Source: Priapulus caudatus (taxonomy: Eukaryota > Priapulida > Priapulimorpha > Priapulimorphida > Priapulidae). From it: a stretch of DNA of 24,320 nt. The stretch lies in NCBI RefSeq assembly GCF_000485595.1, contig NW_014577188.1, forward strand, positions 406,733-431,052, written 5' to 3'. Of this stretch, positions 19,101 to 22,984 are shown one piece after another (position 1 is the first letter of the stretch; the number at the start of each line of letters is the position of its first letter). The notes under the pieces were generated by a model. It searched no databases, was not told the DNA's origin, and saw only the letters and a program-made list of their open reading frames with translations. The position numbers and the translations under genes were made by a program.

Positions 19101-21942
19101 AAAATGTAATTTGTGACATGCTTAGTTATAGACACTAATAACGTAAGTGGATCAATCATGCATTACTTACAGTTATAAACTAAACAAAAATTATTGTAAC
19201 ACGTACGTTTGTTACACCAGAGTGTATTATATAATAGAATTTAGAATTTAGATATATATGTAAAGATATAGATGTACACAATATCTTACCTGGTAGTTCA
19301 CAGTCACATTGTCAAATGTCCCTCCATCTCTCTGTACAGTGAACACTACAGGTGTAGGACCACTAGGACTCTCTGTCACTGTTACTGGATCAGTCTGTAA
19401 TGGAAAAAGCCCATAAAAGAATAGTTAGATTAATTTAGTAATTAAAAAATATCCCATTATTGCAATGTTACGTTTATTAATCATTCATAAAGATATACTA
19501 ATTAAACAATATATATAAAATAATAATATAACAGTTTTCACTATGAAATCACTAAAAATCTGCAATACTTCACAGAAAAATCAAGAAGTTACAGTAAGGA
19601 GAAAGGTACATGCCTGTAGGAACCTAAACTGCCCGTACGCATCATCACTGGCTCTAATTACAACAGTCCCTGAACTTGGCTCAACAACCTTTGCAATATT
19701 TCGCGGTGCTTGCGCTCTCAGTTCCACCCTGCATGAAAGATCATACATGTATAGAAACAACTGTAATGATAATGTGAAAAATAGTAAATCAAAATGCTCC
19801 TATAATGTAATGCATTAGGCAACAGGGAAATTAATAATAATTAATGACAATATTTAAGACACTATCATTAATTATTTGCATGATGCTGTAAGTGACATAT
19901 AGCAGACAGTCTGCACATCATGGATGAGCAAAAAATGTGTGATAATTATTATAATATATATCTATTGTTCGAATCTCAAATACCAACAATTTAAAACACC
20001 TCTGCTCTCAATATATGACACACAGGGTATAGACGGAAGAGAAGGGGGGGGGATGGAAGAGATGACATACCGAAAGAAGACAACGGAGTTATTGATTCGA
20101 TTATATTTATTTAGCACCATCAAACACATAAATATATATAATTTTTATAATAGTAAGTATAGTTTAGGCACAAGAGGAAGACATGAGGATAGAACAATGC
20201 TGAACAAATGAATGGGGAGGTAGAGCAGAGTGATGTGGGAAGTCAAGAAGGTGGAGGATGGGGAGATGCAGAGCAGGTAGAGAGTCTAACAACTAAGTAC
20301 TATAACTCTATAAGACAGTGATTTATTTTGATAATTTGTGTATCAGTAAAAGCCACTACTAGAATGTATATCAAAACCTAATGTTTCTGATGCCTAGATA
20401 AATATGCAATGCATAAATGGGATGCAATGGGGGGAGCAATATGAAACTGCCCACGCTCAACTGTCCAGAATGGAAACCGCTTGTTGCATTTCCTGTGCGG
20501 GCAAGTTAGTTAGGCACGGGTCGTTGTCGTATAATGGCGTATAATATGTACCTGAGGTAACTATCTGATATGGTTAGGGTTAGGGTTAGGGTGTAGGCGT
20601 AGGCGACATACTTGCCGACACCTCGAGTACTACATATACGACAACGACCCCTTCAGCGTTAGTTAGGGCTCTGCAATGCCCTGTTAGTGAATACATATAT
20701 ATAGTACTATAGATCAAGCATGTTTAATTACACTGGCGTGTAACTCAAACGTTATATTATAGTATACAAAACTTTATAAACGTTCTAAAATAAGAGACTA
20801 TGCTAAATACCTAAACTGTTCTTCCTTCTCAGGTATATGGTCATCAAATGGTGTAAAAGTAGCATGTTTTACAACAGGTCCAGATCCTTGATCAAATTCA
20901 ACTACTTGGCTGGTGCCTGCAAAATCATTGCTTGCCGTCGCATTGGCAATCAACTGGAACGTAGATTGTAAGCATGCATCAGAGAACAATATATAAATCT
21001 TGTGCAACAAAATGCAATTGAAATTTCAATTCCATACACGAAATATGTACAACAAATAATACAACACTATAATCACGTAATTACGTTGACCAGCAATATA
21101 TTCACATGTTATCTTATCAGGCACACAATAACCAAAGACATATTGTACTATGCACTAATCATATCACATTAATTAATAGGCTTCTCAGTTATGCTGAAAG
21201 GGTCTATATGTCTCCCTGGGTACGGTACTGCCGGAACGTACCCTGGGTACGGTCCGGTATACCAGAACGTACCCTGGTAACTATCTGATATGGTTAGGGT
21301 TAGGGTTAGGGTTATAGGGTTAGGGTTAGGGAGTAGGCGTAGGCGACTGAGACACTCCCTAGACTCGTTAGTGGAGTAGGCGAGGTACGGTCCGGCATAT
21401 TAGATAGTAGGTCTACCAGGGTACGTTCCGGTATACCGGACCGTGCCCAGGGTACGTTCCGGCAGTACTCAGGGAGACGCCCCTGGCACCCTCAGTTACA
21501 TAGACCCTGGCAGCCTTACAATTTTACATAGTACCCTGGCAGCCTCAGTTACAGGTACAATAATGTACAGCACAGTAGGCCTACAGTACAATAATGTAGG
21601 TACAGCTAGTACAGAGAACATTACTGTTATTAGGAGGTACCCTACTCTATTAGGTTACTTGATTCTTGGAAAATAATCATTCTGAATGATTACTCCAAGC
21701 TTGATTGTATCTACGGTACAGACAGAAATAATAACACGCAGGCAGTTTGCATATTTTGTCGCGCTTACCACAACAACGTAGAAAGGAGCCGAGTTTTCGC
21801 CAGCTTTTCTGACGGTGACGTTGAACTGCACGCCTTCATCTACGTAGAGTGGCACGGGGTCCAGACTCACAATCGCTTCGCCGGCACATGAGGTCAAAAT
21901 AGCGCCTAGCAGGCACAATCCCGCCAACAACTTACAAGACAT
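678..21942 (-). CDS. ADGRV1: ADGRV1-like adhesion GPCR, N-terminal part (29 exons, 3' incomplete)
   Basis: Split gene on the minus strand whose exons are listed separately. Joined, they give about 1,787 codons without a stop. Order: signal peptide (about residues 1-20), Calx-beta domains 1-10 (about 22-1270), the first half of another Calx-beta (about 1271-1325), a LamG/pentraxin-like domain (about 1330-1503), the second half of that Calx-beta (about 1515-1590), Calx-beta 12 (about 1591-1720) and the start of 13. Most Calx-beta units carry the acidic calcium-site motif D-x-x-P-E-x-x-E-x-F, for example at residues 218-227, 343-352, 726-735, 966-975 and 1199-1208. In known ADGRV1 proteins a Calx-beta array with one LamG near residue 1,300-1,500 precedes further Calx-beta domains, EAR repeats, a GAIN domain and seven helices; those parts are outside this window. 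ADGRV1 is a very large cell-surface receptor that forms links between stereocilia in vertebrate hair cells; its role in this organism is unknown. Other Calx-beta proteins (NCX, integrin beta-4, FREM) do not have this layout. Confidence 0.87.
1184..1255. repeat. degenerate telomere-like CCCTAA stretch in intron 28
   Basis: Reads taccctaattcctaagctt and then aacccaaaccctaaatctaa: a decayed (CCCTAA)n-like tract. The remainder of the intron 816-1436 shows no other element. Confidence 0.5.
1437..1694 (-). CDS. ADGRV1: ADGRV1-like exon 28 (rest of Calx-beta 12, start of 13)
   Basis: Residues 1656-1741, exactly 86 codons. Acceptor cgctttcag|CGG, donor CAG|gtgcgt, phase 0. It contains DDAVPETVEVF (1663-1673) and VEANDFPYGLLQF (domain end). 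The acceptor and flanking intron are duplicated 58 bp upstream; using the distal copy would bring in a TAG after three codons. Strongly GC-rich. Confidence 0.92.
1691..1793. repeat. 58-bp tandem duplication over the exon 28 acceptor
   Basis: Unit 1 (1691-1748) and unit 2 (1749-1793, partial) both begin accgctgaaagcgac and share gtcaacacgaatgacatgcga, with three substitutions over 45 bp. Each holds a minus-strand ctttcag|CGG acceptor. The intron beyond (1794-2273) has T-rich and A-rich stretches only. Confidence 0.85.
2274..2515 (-). CDS. ADGRV1: ADGRV1-like exon 27 (end of Calx-beta 11, start of 12)
   Basis: Residues 1575-1655. Acceptor accgtttcag|TC, donor CAG|gtacag, phase 0. It contains LKSDNANGLFGFEGD (domain end), VVCTVQRSFGDEGVVTVHWT and GVLEFLPGERTQ. 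Visibly GC-rich with mostly G or C at third codon positions. Confidence 0.92.
2575..2795. repeat. degenerate GGTTA/TTAGGG-like repeat in intron 26
   Basis: About 220 bp of imperfect ggttagggtt, ggttatggtt and taggctaagtt units, a decayed telomere-like or simple-sequence array wholly between exons 27 and 26. It is not a chromosome end, since coding exons flank it on both sides. Confidence 0.75.
2948..3162 (-). CDS. ADGRV1: ADGRV1-like exon 26 (Calx-beta 11 second half)
   Basis: Residues 1503-1574 plus one base. Acceptor aattttag|T, donor ACAG|gttagc. An alternative AAG|gttaca at 2955 would break the frame into exon 27, whereas ACAG gives the normal Calx-beta end GIGKVTV|LKSDNANG. VSGYLTFLPG and the weak calcium-site motif DNEDEGNEVF (1542-1551, no P-E pair) are visible. 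Confidence 0.88.
3404..3424. repeat. (TA)n microsatellite in intron 25
   Basis: About ten TA dinucleotides. The rest of this 299-bp intron is plain AT-rich sequence. Confidence 0.8.
3462..3593 (-). CDS. ADGRV1: ADGRV1-like exon 25 (end of LamG)
   Basis: Residues 1459-1502 plus two bases. Acceptor tgatatag|G, donor CCTGG|gtaagt, phase 2. It contains LLVGGIVPGD and the very typical LamG end GLMQDVRVYNRRLDP (1489-1502 region). Confidence 0.93.
3845..3980. repeat. CA/CG-rich microsatellite in intron 24
   Basis: Alternating purine-pyrimidine stretch (acacagacacag, cgcacgtgaacgcacgtg) with a gtgcgtgcgtgcgtgcgtgc core at about 3937-3957. Small ORFs across it are repeat artefacts. Confidence 0.85.
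4001..4125 (-). CDS. ADGRV1: ADGRV1-like exon 24 (LamG, second part)
   Basis: Residues 1418-1458 plus two bases. The acceptor gcttttag|ACT has a good pyrimidine tract. A weaker acceptor 33 nt further in (gaacgaaag|AAC, exon end 4092) is also open and would drop 11 residues. Donor CGCAA|gtaggt, phase 2; reading on would meet a TAG at once. It contains LCDGKWHQILI and FYLNGYFVG, core LamG strands. Confidence 0.85.
4307..4536 (-). CDS. ADGRV1: ADGRV1-like exon 23 (LamG domain core)
   Basis: Residues 1341-1417. Acceptor tgtcttag|GT, donor CTG|gtatgt, phase 0. It shows the LamG signature: FSVSTWIQP, then GYIFAKTSDDGAKHYYTLHL and IQFKVTFGYS. It is distinct from the Calx-beta exons and is the main reason for choosing ADGRV1 over other Calx-beta proteins. 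Confidence 0.93.
4558..4625. repeat. (CA)n-(TA)n-(CA)n microsatellite in intron 22
   Basis: Runs acacacacac, then atatatataattatatata, then acacacacacac and tgcatgcacgcatgc, starting about 20 nt upstream of the exon 23 acceptor. Confidence 0.85.
4783..4939 (-). CDS. ADGRV1: ADGRV1-like exon 22 (Calx-beta 11 first half, entry into LamG)
   Basis: Residues 1289-1340 plus one base. Acceptor ggtgtgtag|GTG, donor CAAG|gttagt, phase 1. VLWEVFSD continues a Calx-beta strand; DLLFLGDYPETV follows; then GTKVLQFSGSQ (1330-1340) is the opening strand of a LamG/pentraxin domain. Confidence 0.9.
4992..5040. repeat. small perfect stem-loop in intron 21
   Basis: atcaagagtccataa (4992-5006) is the exact reverse complement of ttatggactcttgat (5026-5040), a 15-bp stem with a 19-nt loop. 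No T-tract, no known family; possibly a MITE remnant. Confidence 0.6.
5186..5400 (-). CDS. ADGRV1: ADGRV1-like exon 21 (end of Calx-beta 10, start of split Calx-beta 11)
   Basis: Residues 1217-1288. Acceptor ctgctcgcag|GG, donor CAG|gtattt, phase 0. It has VFGNDDPYGIFMFD (domain end), then VTNLTVVRLQGAYSTVQ, the first strands of the domain that LamG later interrupts. Confidence 0.92.
5401..5714 (-). other. intron 20, nothing notable
   Basis: Ordinary AT-rich intron between exons 21 and 20. It has two loosely similar stretches beginning ttccatggaatcaaaagga (about 5475) and ttccatggtatgaaaagga (about 5573), perhaps an old short duplication. Confidence 0.5.
5715..5938 (-). CDS. ADGRV1: ADGRV1-like exon 20 (Calx-beta 10)
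   Basis: Residues 1142-1216 plus one base. Acceptor caatttag|C, donor ACTG|gtgagc, phase 1. It contains VSGFVRFLDQEVEKHFSVDV and calcium-site motif DGTPEHDEYF (1199-1208). Confidence 0.92.
5939..6305 (-). other. intron 19, nothing notable
   Basis: AT-rich intron between exons 20 and 19 with a T-rich stretch near 6100-6135; no repeat family or ORF recognised. Confidence 0.5.
6306..6438 (-). CDS. ADGRV1: ADGRV1-like exon 19 (end of Calx-beta 9, start of 10)
   Basis: Residues 1098-1141 plus two bases. Acceptor tgcggcag|GA, donor TTTGG|gtaagg, phase 2. It has MILANDDANGVFRF (domain end) and LIITATEGETLKFG (start of the next). It restores the frame from exon 18 although 4.5 kb of repeats and duplicated sequence lie between them. 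Confidence 0.92.
6726..7178. repeat. long CT-rich polypyrimidine microsatellite
   Basis: About 450 bp almost wholly C and T on the plus strand, built from (TCTCC)n and (CT)n with few interruptions (gcgtcgttaccgtactgg near 7035). It lies in intron 18. All long ORFs on either strand here (Ser/Leu/Pro or Arg/Glu repeats) are low-complexity artefacts. Such tracts can form triplex DNA and disturb polymerase and assembly. Confidence 0.92.
7274..7975. mobile_element. foldback / long-inverted-repeat element in intron 18
   Basis: The left arm (7274 to about 7500) is an inverted, diverged match of the right arm (about 7680-7975, and again about 10660-10929 in the clean copy). For example agagcgtataaagaagaaga at 7274 matches the reverse complement of the end ccttctttatacgctct, and attattgatcagctgt at 7360 matches acagctgatcaataat at 10806. 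Arms are 230-300 bp and differ by substitutions and indels. No transposase ORF seen. The right end stops about 5 nt from the exon 18 donor. Superfamily not recognised. Confidence 0.75.
7607..10340 (-). pseudogene. error-rich duplicate of the exon 18-13 segment (probable assembly artefact)
   Basis: Collinear over its whole length with about 10593-13236, differing by very many one-base insertions and deletions spread evenly over exons and introns, with few substitutions. Versions of exons 18, 17, 16, 15, 14 and 13 lie at about 7987-8118, 8462-8595, 8867-8998, 9223-9419, 9609-9763 and 10002-10215. Each has shifted lengths (for example 132 against 136 nt, 134 against 125 nt) and a broken frame. 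It ends exactly at the 25-N gap. Exon 18 of the clean copy already splices in phase to exon 19, so this copy is redundant. An uncorrected long-read patch fits best; a second haplotype or a real tandem duplicate is less likely. Confidence 0.85.
10341..10365. other. assembly gap (25 N)
   Basis: A run of exactly 25 N separates the error-rich copy from sequence leading into the clean copy. The round length suggests a placeholder rather than a measured gap. The two sides are copies of the same locus, so the true gap is probably an overlap. Confidence 0.97.
10366..10592. other. sequence between the gap and the clean duplicate copy
   Basis: A-rich at first, then mixed. It does not match the sequence left of 7607, so the two copies diverge here: the 7.3-7.6 kb side runs straight into the inverted arm, whereas this side holds other sequence, perhaps the true interior of the foldback element. 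No gene seen. Confidence 0.5.
10940..11075 (-). CDS. ADGRV1: ADGRV1-like exon 18 (Calx-beta 9, middle), intact copy
   Basis: Residues 1053-1097 plus one base. Acceptor tatttgcag|GAC, donor GAGG|gtaagt, phase 1. It contains DYMAIDGDLLVFPAG and calcium-site motif DDEEPENDEIF (1079-1089). One arm of a foldback element ends about 5 nt from the donor hexamer. A broken version lies at about 7987-8118. Joining to exon 19 across the intervening duplicate is in phase (GAE|G|DVVA). Confidence 0.92.
11389..11513 (-). CDS. ADGRV1: ADGRV1-like exon 17 (Calx-beta 9, first part), intact copy
   Basis: Residues 1011-1052. Acceptor acttatag|AT, donor CAG|gtaagt, phase 0. It encodes FAEEPGVVQFTVRRNGS and IRYRTIPGTA, the typical strand A to C region. 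A broken version lies at about 8462-8595. Confidence 0.92.
11799..11928 (-). CDS. ADGRV1: ADGRV1-like exon 16 (Calx-beta 8, second part), intact copy
   Basis: Residues 968-1010 plus one base. Acceptor ggtgtgtag|ATC, donor GCTG|gtaagt, phase 1. With exon 15 it gives DEIPEDDENF (966-975). The end is TVKKNDDPVFFA. An in-frame TAG sits in the acceptor itself, so the exon boundary is well fixed. A broken version lies at about 8867-8998. Confidence 0.92.
12153..12346 (-). CDS. ADGRV1: ADGRV1-like exon 15 (Calx-beta 8, first part), intact copy
   Basis: Residues 903-967. Acceptor tttttcag|GA, donor GAG|gtacgt, phase 0. It contains IRAEFTVMRDRGKFSPVTLK and GTVSFQDGQSAATMLL. A broken version lies at about 9223-9419. 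Confidence 0.92.
12530..12680 (-). CDS. ADGRV1: ADGRV1-like exon 14 (Calx-beta 7, second part), intact copy
   Basis: Residues 853-902 plus one base. Acceptor tttttag|CTG, donor ATAG|gtgtgt, phase 1. With exon 13 it builds the calcium-site motif DGIPELDEEY (848-857). The domain end is ISKNDDPYGMFHFD. A broken version lies at about 9609-9763. Confidence 0.9.
12911..13117 (-). CDS. ADGRV1: ADGRV1-like exon 13 (Calx-beta 7, first part), intact copy
   Basis: Residues 784-852, exactly 69 codons. Acceptor ggatcacag|GAA, donor GAG|gtgtgt, phase 0. It encodes LEVAVERSGGMLVKREVQIF and VLKFEAGERFKTATVVAVPD. A broken version of the same exon lies at about 10002-10215. Confidence 0.93.
13457..13668 (-). 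CDS. ADGRV1: ADGRV1-like exon 12 (Calx-beta 6, second half)
   Basis: Residues 713-783. Acceptor gatattacag|GT, donor GAG|gtaatt, phase 0. It contains calcium-site motif DNVPETDEEI (726-735) and the domain end VVVRENDAPGGSFQFS. Confidence 0.93.
13669..14050 (-). other. intron 11, nothing notable
   Basis: AT-rich intron between exons 12 and 11. No repeat, ORF or RNA gene recognised. Introns 10, 9, 8 and 7 (14190-14391, 14544-14765, 14922-15248, 15370-15484) are likewise plain. Confidence 0.5.
14051..14189 (-). CDS. ADGRV1: ADGRV1-like exon 11 (Calx-beta 6, first half)
   Basis: Residues 667-712 plus one base. Acceptor cttggaaag|GTC, donor TCTG|gtaagg, phase 1. It reads VPLEVSREGLAGDAYVVWRS followed by a polar loop rich in Ser, Asp and Asn, then GTVLIKSG. 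Confidence 0.9.
14392..14543 (-). CDS. ADGRV1: ADGRV1-like exon 10 (proline-rich linker, start of Calx-beta 6)
   Basis: Residues 616-666. Acceptor tatatacag|GT, donor ATG|gtatgt, phase 0. The first half (RVPPVPGSLSPRIGHKDRAS) is a proline-rich, probably flexible stretch in place of a normal last strand. GEIGFTSVETIYVNEP then opens domain 6. Confidence 0.9.
14766..14921 (-). CDS. ADGRV1: ADGRV1-like exon 9 (degenerate half of Calx-beta 5)
   Basis: Residues 564-615 plus one base. Acceptor atattgcag|GA, donor TCGC|gtacgt, phase 1; reading through the donor meets a TAA. The usual acidic loop is degenerate here: MDTAFLRVGGRF (596-607) stands where D-x-x-P-E-x-x-E-x-F is expected. It also has a close cysteine pair, ACSGCH (571 and 574), not seen in the other repeats. 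Confidence 0.88.
15249..15369 (-). CDS. ADGRV1: ADGRV1-like exon 8 (first part of Calx-beta 5)
   Basis: Residues 524-563 plus one base. Acceptor catgacag|GCT, donor TCTG|gtaagt, phase 1. It contains LLLVRGGGSFGNISVDFVAD, the typical strand B to C segment of a Calx-beta repeat. Confidence 0.92.
15485..15693 (-). CDS. ADGRV1: ADGRV1-like exon 7 (second half of Calx-beta 4)
   Basis: Residues 454-523. Acceptor ttgttgtag|GC, donor ACG|gtaatt, phase 0. It carries calcium-site motif DSQPEPAEHF (467-476), with the central P-E kept, and the domain end LDSDDAHGLVEFG. Confidence 0.92.
15922..16222 (-). CDS. ADGRV1: ADGRV1-like exon 6 (end of Calx-beta 3, first half of 4)
   Basis: Residues 354-453 plus one base. 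Acceptor aatacaag|GTC, donor GAAG|gtcaga (phase 1). It contains IIKSNDDHNGVLSF (end of domain 3) and LTVSEDSAPSVELTVLRGG (start of domain 4). The donor is chosen because it joins exon 7 in frame as FYEG|EKEK. Confidence 0.92.
16401..17108. mobile_element. 708-bp non-autonomous DNA transposon (MITE) in intron 5
   Basis: Perfect 19-bp terminal inverted repeats: gggggccgttgtcagaaac (16401-16419) and its reverse complement at 17090-17108. An inner pair, gttgacagaaac (16468-16479) and gtttctgtcaac (17008-17019), is also perfect. Subterminal motifs such as ttagtcttaacattag recur on both sides. No transposase ORF. Target-site duplication not clear. It ends 18 nt from the exon 5 donor hexamer (17126-17131). 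Superfamily not assigned. Confidence 0.88.
17132..17653 (-). CDS. ADGRV1: ADGRV1-like exon 5 (rest of Calx-beta 2, most of 3)
   Basis: Residues 180-353, 174 codons, the longest exon here. Acceptor ggtgtag|GTG, donor AAG|gtagga, phase 0 at both ends. It holds two calcium-site motifs, DDLPENTETF (218-227) and DDIPENAENF (343-352), and the domain junction SANDAPLRFAQSTFAVDE. A 708-bp MITE ends 18 nt downstream of the donor hexamer. Confidence 0.94.
17654..19289 (-). other. intron 4, AT-rich
   Basis: A 1.6-kb intron, the longest on the high-coordinate side. Apart from the palindrome at 18401-18454 and neighbouring (TA)n, no gene, repeat family or RNA was recognised. Confidence 0.5.
18384..18475. 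repeat. (TA)n run and near-perfect 54-bp palindrome
   Basis: 18401-18427 (tatatatcagaagtagataa then tagggaa) is the reverse complement of 18428-18454 except for one mismatch, with no spacer, centred on GAATTC. A (TA)n run precedes it and a shorter one follows. It could extrude a cruciform; a short palindromic transposon remnant is possible. Confidence 0.85.
19290..19394 (-). CDS. ADGRV1: ADGRV1-like exon 4 (start of Calx-beta 2)
   Basis: Residues 145-179, exactly 35 codons. Acceptor ccattacag|ACT, donor CAG|gtaaga, phase 0 at both ends. It encodes the typical opening of a Calx-beta repeat, VTVTESPSG followed by FTVQRDGGTFDNVTV. Confidence 0.92.
19614..19728 (-). CDS. ADGRV1: ADGRV1-like exon 3 (end of Calx-beta 1)
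   Basis: Residues 106-144, ending in ASDDAYGQFRFLQ, a typical Calx-beta end (NDD-x-x-G-x-F-x-F). Acceptor tcatgcag|GG. The best donor is the non-canonical CAG|gcatgt, which joins exon 4 in phase 0. A canonical gtaact at 19587-19592 is also open (exon end 19593, 7 extra codons) but has a poor consensus. The nearer GT (catgtacc) would create a stop on joining exon 4. Confidence 0.85.
19729..20518 (-). other. intron 2, low-coordinate part, with purine-rich tract
   Basis: AT-rich, then about 20030-20285 strongly purine-rich on the plus strand (gaagagaaggggggggga, gtggaggatggggagatgca). The small plus-strand ORF there is compositional. No gene recognised. Confidence 0.5.
20519..20650. repeat. palindromic element, copy D, with telomere-like core (intron 2)
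   Basis: Ends gggtcgttgtcgta (20519-20532) and tacgacaacgaccc (20637-20650) are perfect inverted repeats. The core gtaactatctgatatggtta, then (GGGTTA)n, then gtaggcgtaggcgac is the same as in copy B, but the inverted ends are quite different. Confidence 0.8.
20811..20953 (-). CDS. ADGRV1: ADGRV1-like exon 2 (Calx-beta 1 core)
   Basis: Residues 59-105 plus two bases of codon 106. Acceptor ttccag|TTGATT, donor TTTAG|gtattt (phase 2). It contains VVEFDQGSG and the calcium-site motif DDHIPEKEEQF (residues 95-105), the expected strand E to F region of a Calx-beta fold. Confidence 0.9.
21203..21478. repeat. palindromic MITE-like element, copy B, with (TTAGGG)n core (intron 1)
   Basis: Inverted ends built around gtactgccggaacgtaccct and agggtacgttccggcagtac, with inner palindrome tccggtataccgga. 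The core has tatggttagggttaggg, more TTAGGG units, then gtaggcgtaggcgac and tagtggagtaggcgagg. It is homologous to copy A (reverse), C and D. Interstitial, not a telomere. Confidence 0.82.
21481..21620. repeat. short degenerate tandem repeats beside copy B
   Basis: Three imperfect units of the type ccctggcagcctcagttaca (about 21481-21555), followed by repeated acagtacaataatgta-like units. Probably decayed element sequence inside intron 1. Confidence 0.55.
21769..21942 (-). CDS. ADGRV1: ADGRV1-like exon 1 (start codon, signal peptide, start of Calx-beta 1)
   Basis: Residues 1-58. The ATG at 21942-21940 is followed by a basic residue and a hydrophobic core (LLAGLCLLGAILTSCA), a classic signal peptide with likely cleavage after about residue 20. 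The mature chain begins a Calx-beta domain (AIVSLDPVPLYVDEG). The donor GTG|gtaagc leaves phase 0. This start is chosen because the signal peptide runs directly into domain 1. Confidence 0.88.
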
Positions 21943-21979
21943 TGCTCACTGTATCATGCGTGTGTGCAAATGTCGTTGC
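21943..21979 (-). other. probable 5' UTR segment of exon 1, with upstream splice acceptor
   Basis: Upstream of the start codon on the minus strand, gattttggttgcag|GCAACG makes a good 3' splice site with its AG at 21980-21981. Exon 1 would then carry about 37 nt of 5' UTR and be joined to an upstream noncoding exon. The first exon and promoter were not located; transcript data would be needed. Confidence 0.45.
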
Positions 21980-22416
21980 CTGCAACCAAAATCACAAGGT
22001 AATAATAGGTTACAGCAACAGCTAGCAGACAGGTGTATTGATTATGAAAACAGGTAAACGCCGAAGAACTGCATGCATAGAAAACGCACAGTACTTCAGC
22101 GTTTCTAATCCCATTCAGTTCACGGAAAATCGCTTGAACGGCCAATAACAATGGCGTGGACGTCCATGCATTTCCAGAAAAATTAGGATGTCTAAGAAAC
22201 CTATAATACATCTAGCTCTCATACCACAATGCTCATTACTTGCCGACCTCACTCACACCTCTCTCGTTCATCCACATTTACTCACATAGAAGAATATTAA
22301 ACGGTCATACGTGGAAACACGCTGTCTCGCAGCCTAGCTGGTGGCCCTAGCTGGTGGCACGCACGCACGGCATTCTACGGCTCGCATTTTACCTCGTGAT
22401 AGAAACGGTCCGTAAA
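21980..22416. other. 5' flank / upstream intron of the ADGRV1-like gene
   Basis: Directly upstream of the proposed 5' UTR acceptor. No TATA box, CpG island or upstream exon could be assigned with confidence. The minus-strand ORF of about 85 codons at 21954-22211 has no recognisable domain and is probably chance. Confidence 0.4.
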
Positions 22417-22510
22417 GCTCATAATGTCTATGTCCCCCAGGGTACTGCCGGAACGTACCCTGGTCACTATTTGATATGGTTAGGGAATTAGGATTAGGGT
22501 TAGGGTCAGG
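22417..22510. repeat. truncated palindromic element, copy C
   Basis: Starts gctcataatgtctatgtccc and continues ccagggtactgccggaacgt, then tatttgatatggttaggg and ggattagggttagggtc, where it breaks off. It matches the left half of copy B; the right half is missing, replaced by the GGGG-rich element that follows. Confidence 0.75.
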
Positions 22511-22630
22511 GGCGCAGCTACGGGGGAGGCCTGGGGGGGGGGTTTTCACTACCAGTGGCGTAGCTAGGATTTTTTCAGCAGGGGGGCACTGGGGGGACCT
22601 TACATTTTTCGTCGGGGGGGGGGGGGGCAC
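22506..22630. repeat. poly-G rich repeat with two GGCG(T/C)AGCTA motifs
   Basis: caggggcgcagctacggggg (22508 region) and cagtggcgtagctaggattt (22553 region), each followed by a G run; a 14-15 base G tract lies near 22613-22627. Motifs like ggcgtagctagg followed by G runs are common at the ends of dispersed metazoan transposons; I infer two nested or tandem termini. Confidence 0.5.
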
Positions 22631-22734
22631 GAATATATAACTTTTCTTTGTATTATACTGTCTAAGGCATAGTTTTTTAATTCAATTTTTTTTTTATCAA
22701 GTCGCAGGAATTTTCAGTGGAGGGAGCACGTGGG

Positions 22735-22940
22735 TGACGAAATCGCCGTGGAAATCGCCATTGTCCACTCAATCGCCGCTCGATGTCACATCGCTCCGAT
22801 TTTCATCTGGCCGATTTCATCGCATAATCAAAACTTTTGATATATTTATTATCGGTGTCCGATTTTGTCGCCCCGTACTTATTCATCGCCTATGTGTCCG
22901 GGGCCGGCGATAAAATGTTCCCGAATGCCCAATTCATCAG
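22735..22940. repeat. ATCGCC/CGATTT-rich repeat, left block
   Basis: Repeated atcgcc, cgattt and tcgccc words, with ttcatcgcctatgtgtccgg ggccggcga near 22881-22909. It resembles in direct orientation the right block at 23735-23870. Probably transposon terminal sequence. Confidence 0.5.
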
Positions 22941-22984
22941 CAATCAGAGTTGTTCAACTGATACTGAGACGTAATAAGCGATGT

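Noticed and set aside
21203-21478. TTAGGG repeats as a sign of a nearby chromosome end
   Set aside because: They are short, lie within introns between coding exons and belong to palindromic elements with several copies.
21954-22211. 85-codon minus-strand ORF upstream of the start codon as an upstream gene or extended N-terminus
   Set aside because: It is separated from exon 1 by a stop and splice acceptor, has no recognisable domain, and the signal peptide begins cleanly at 21942.
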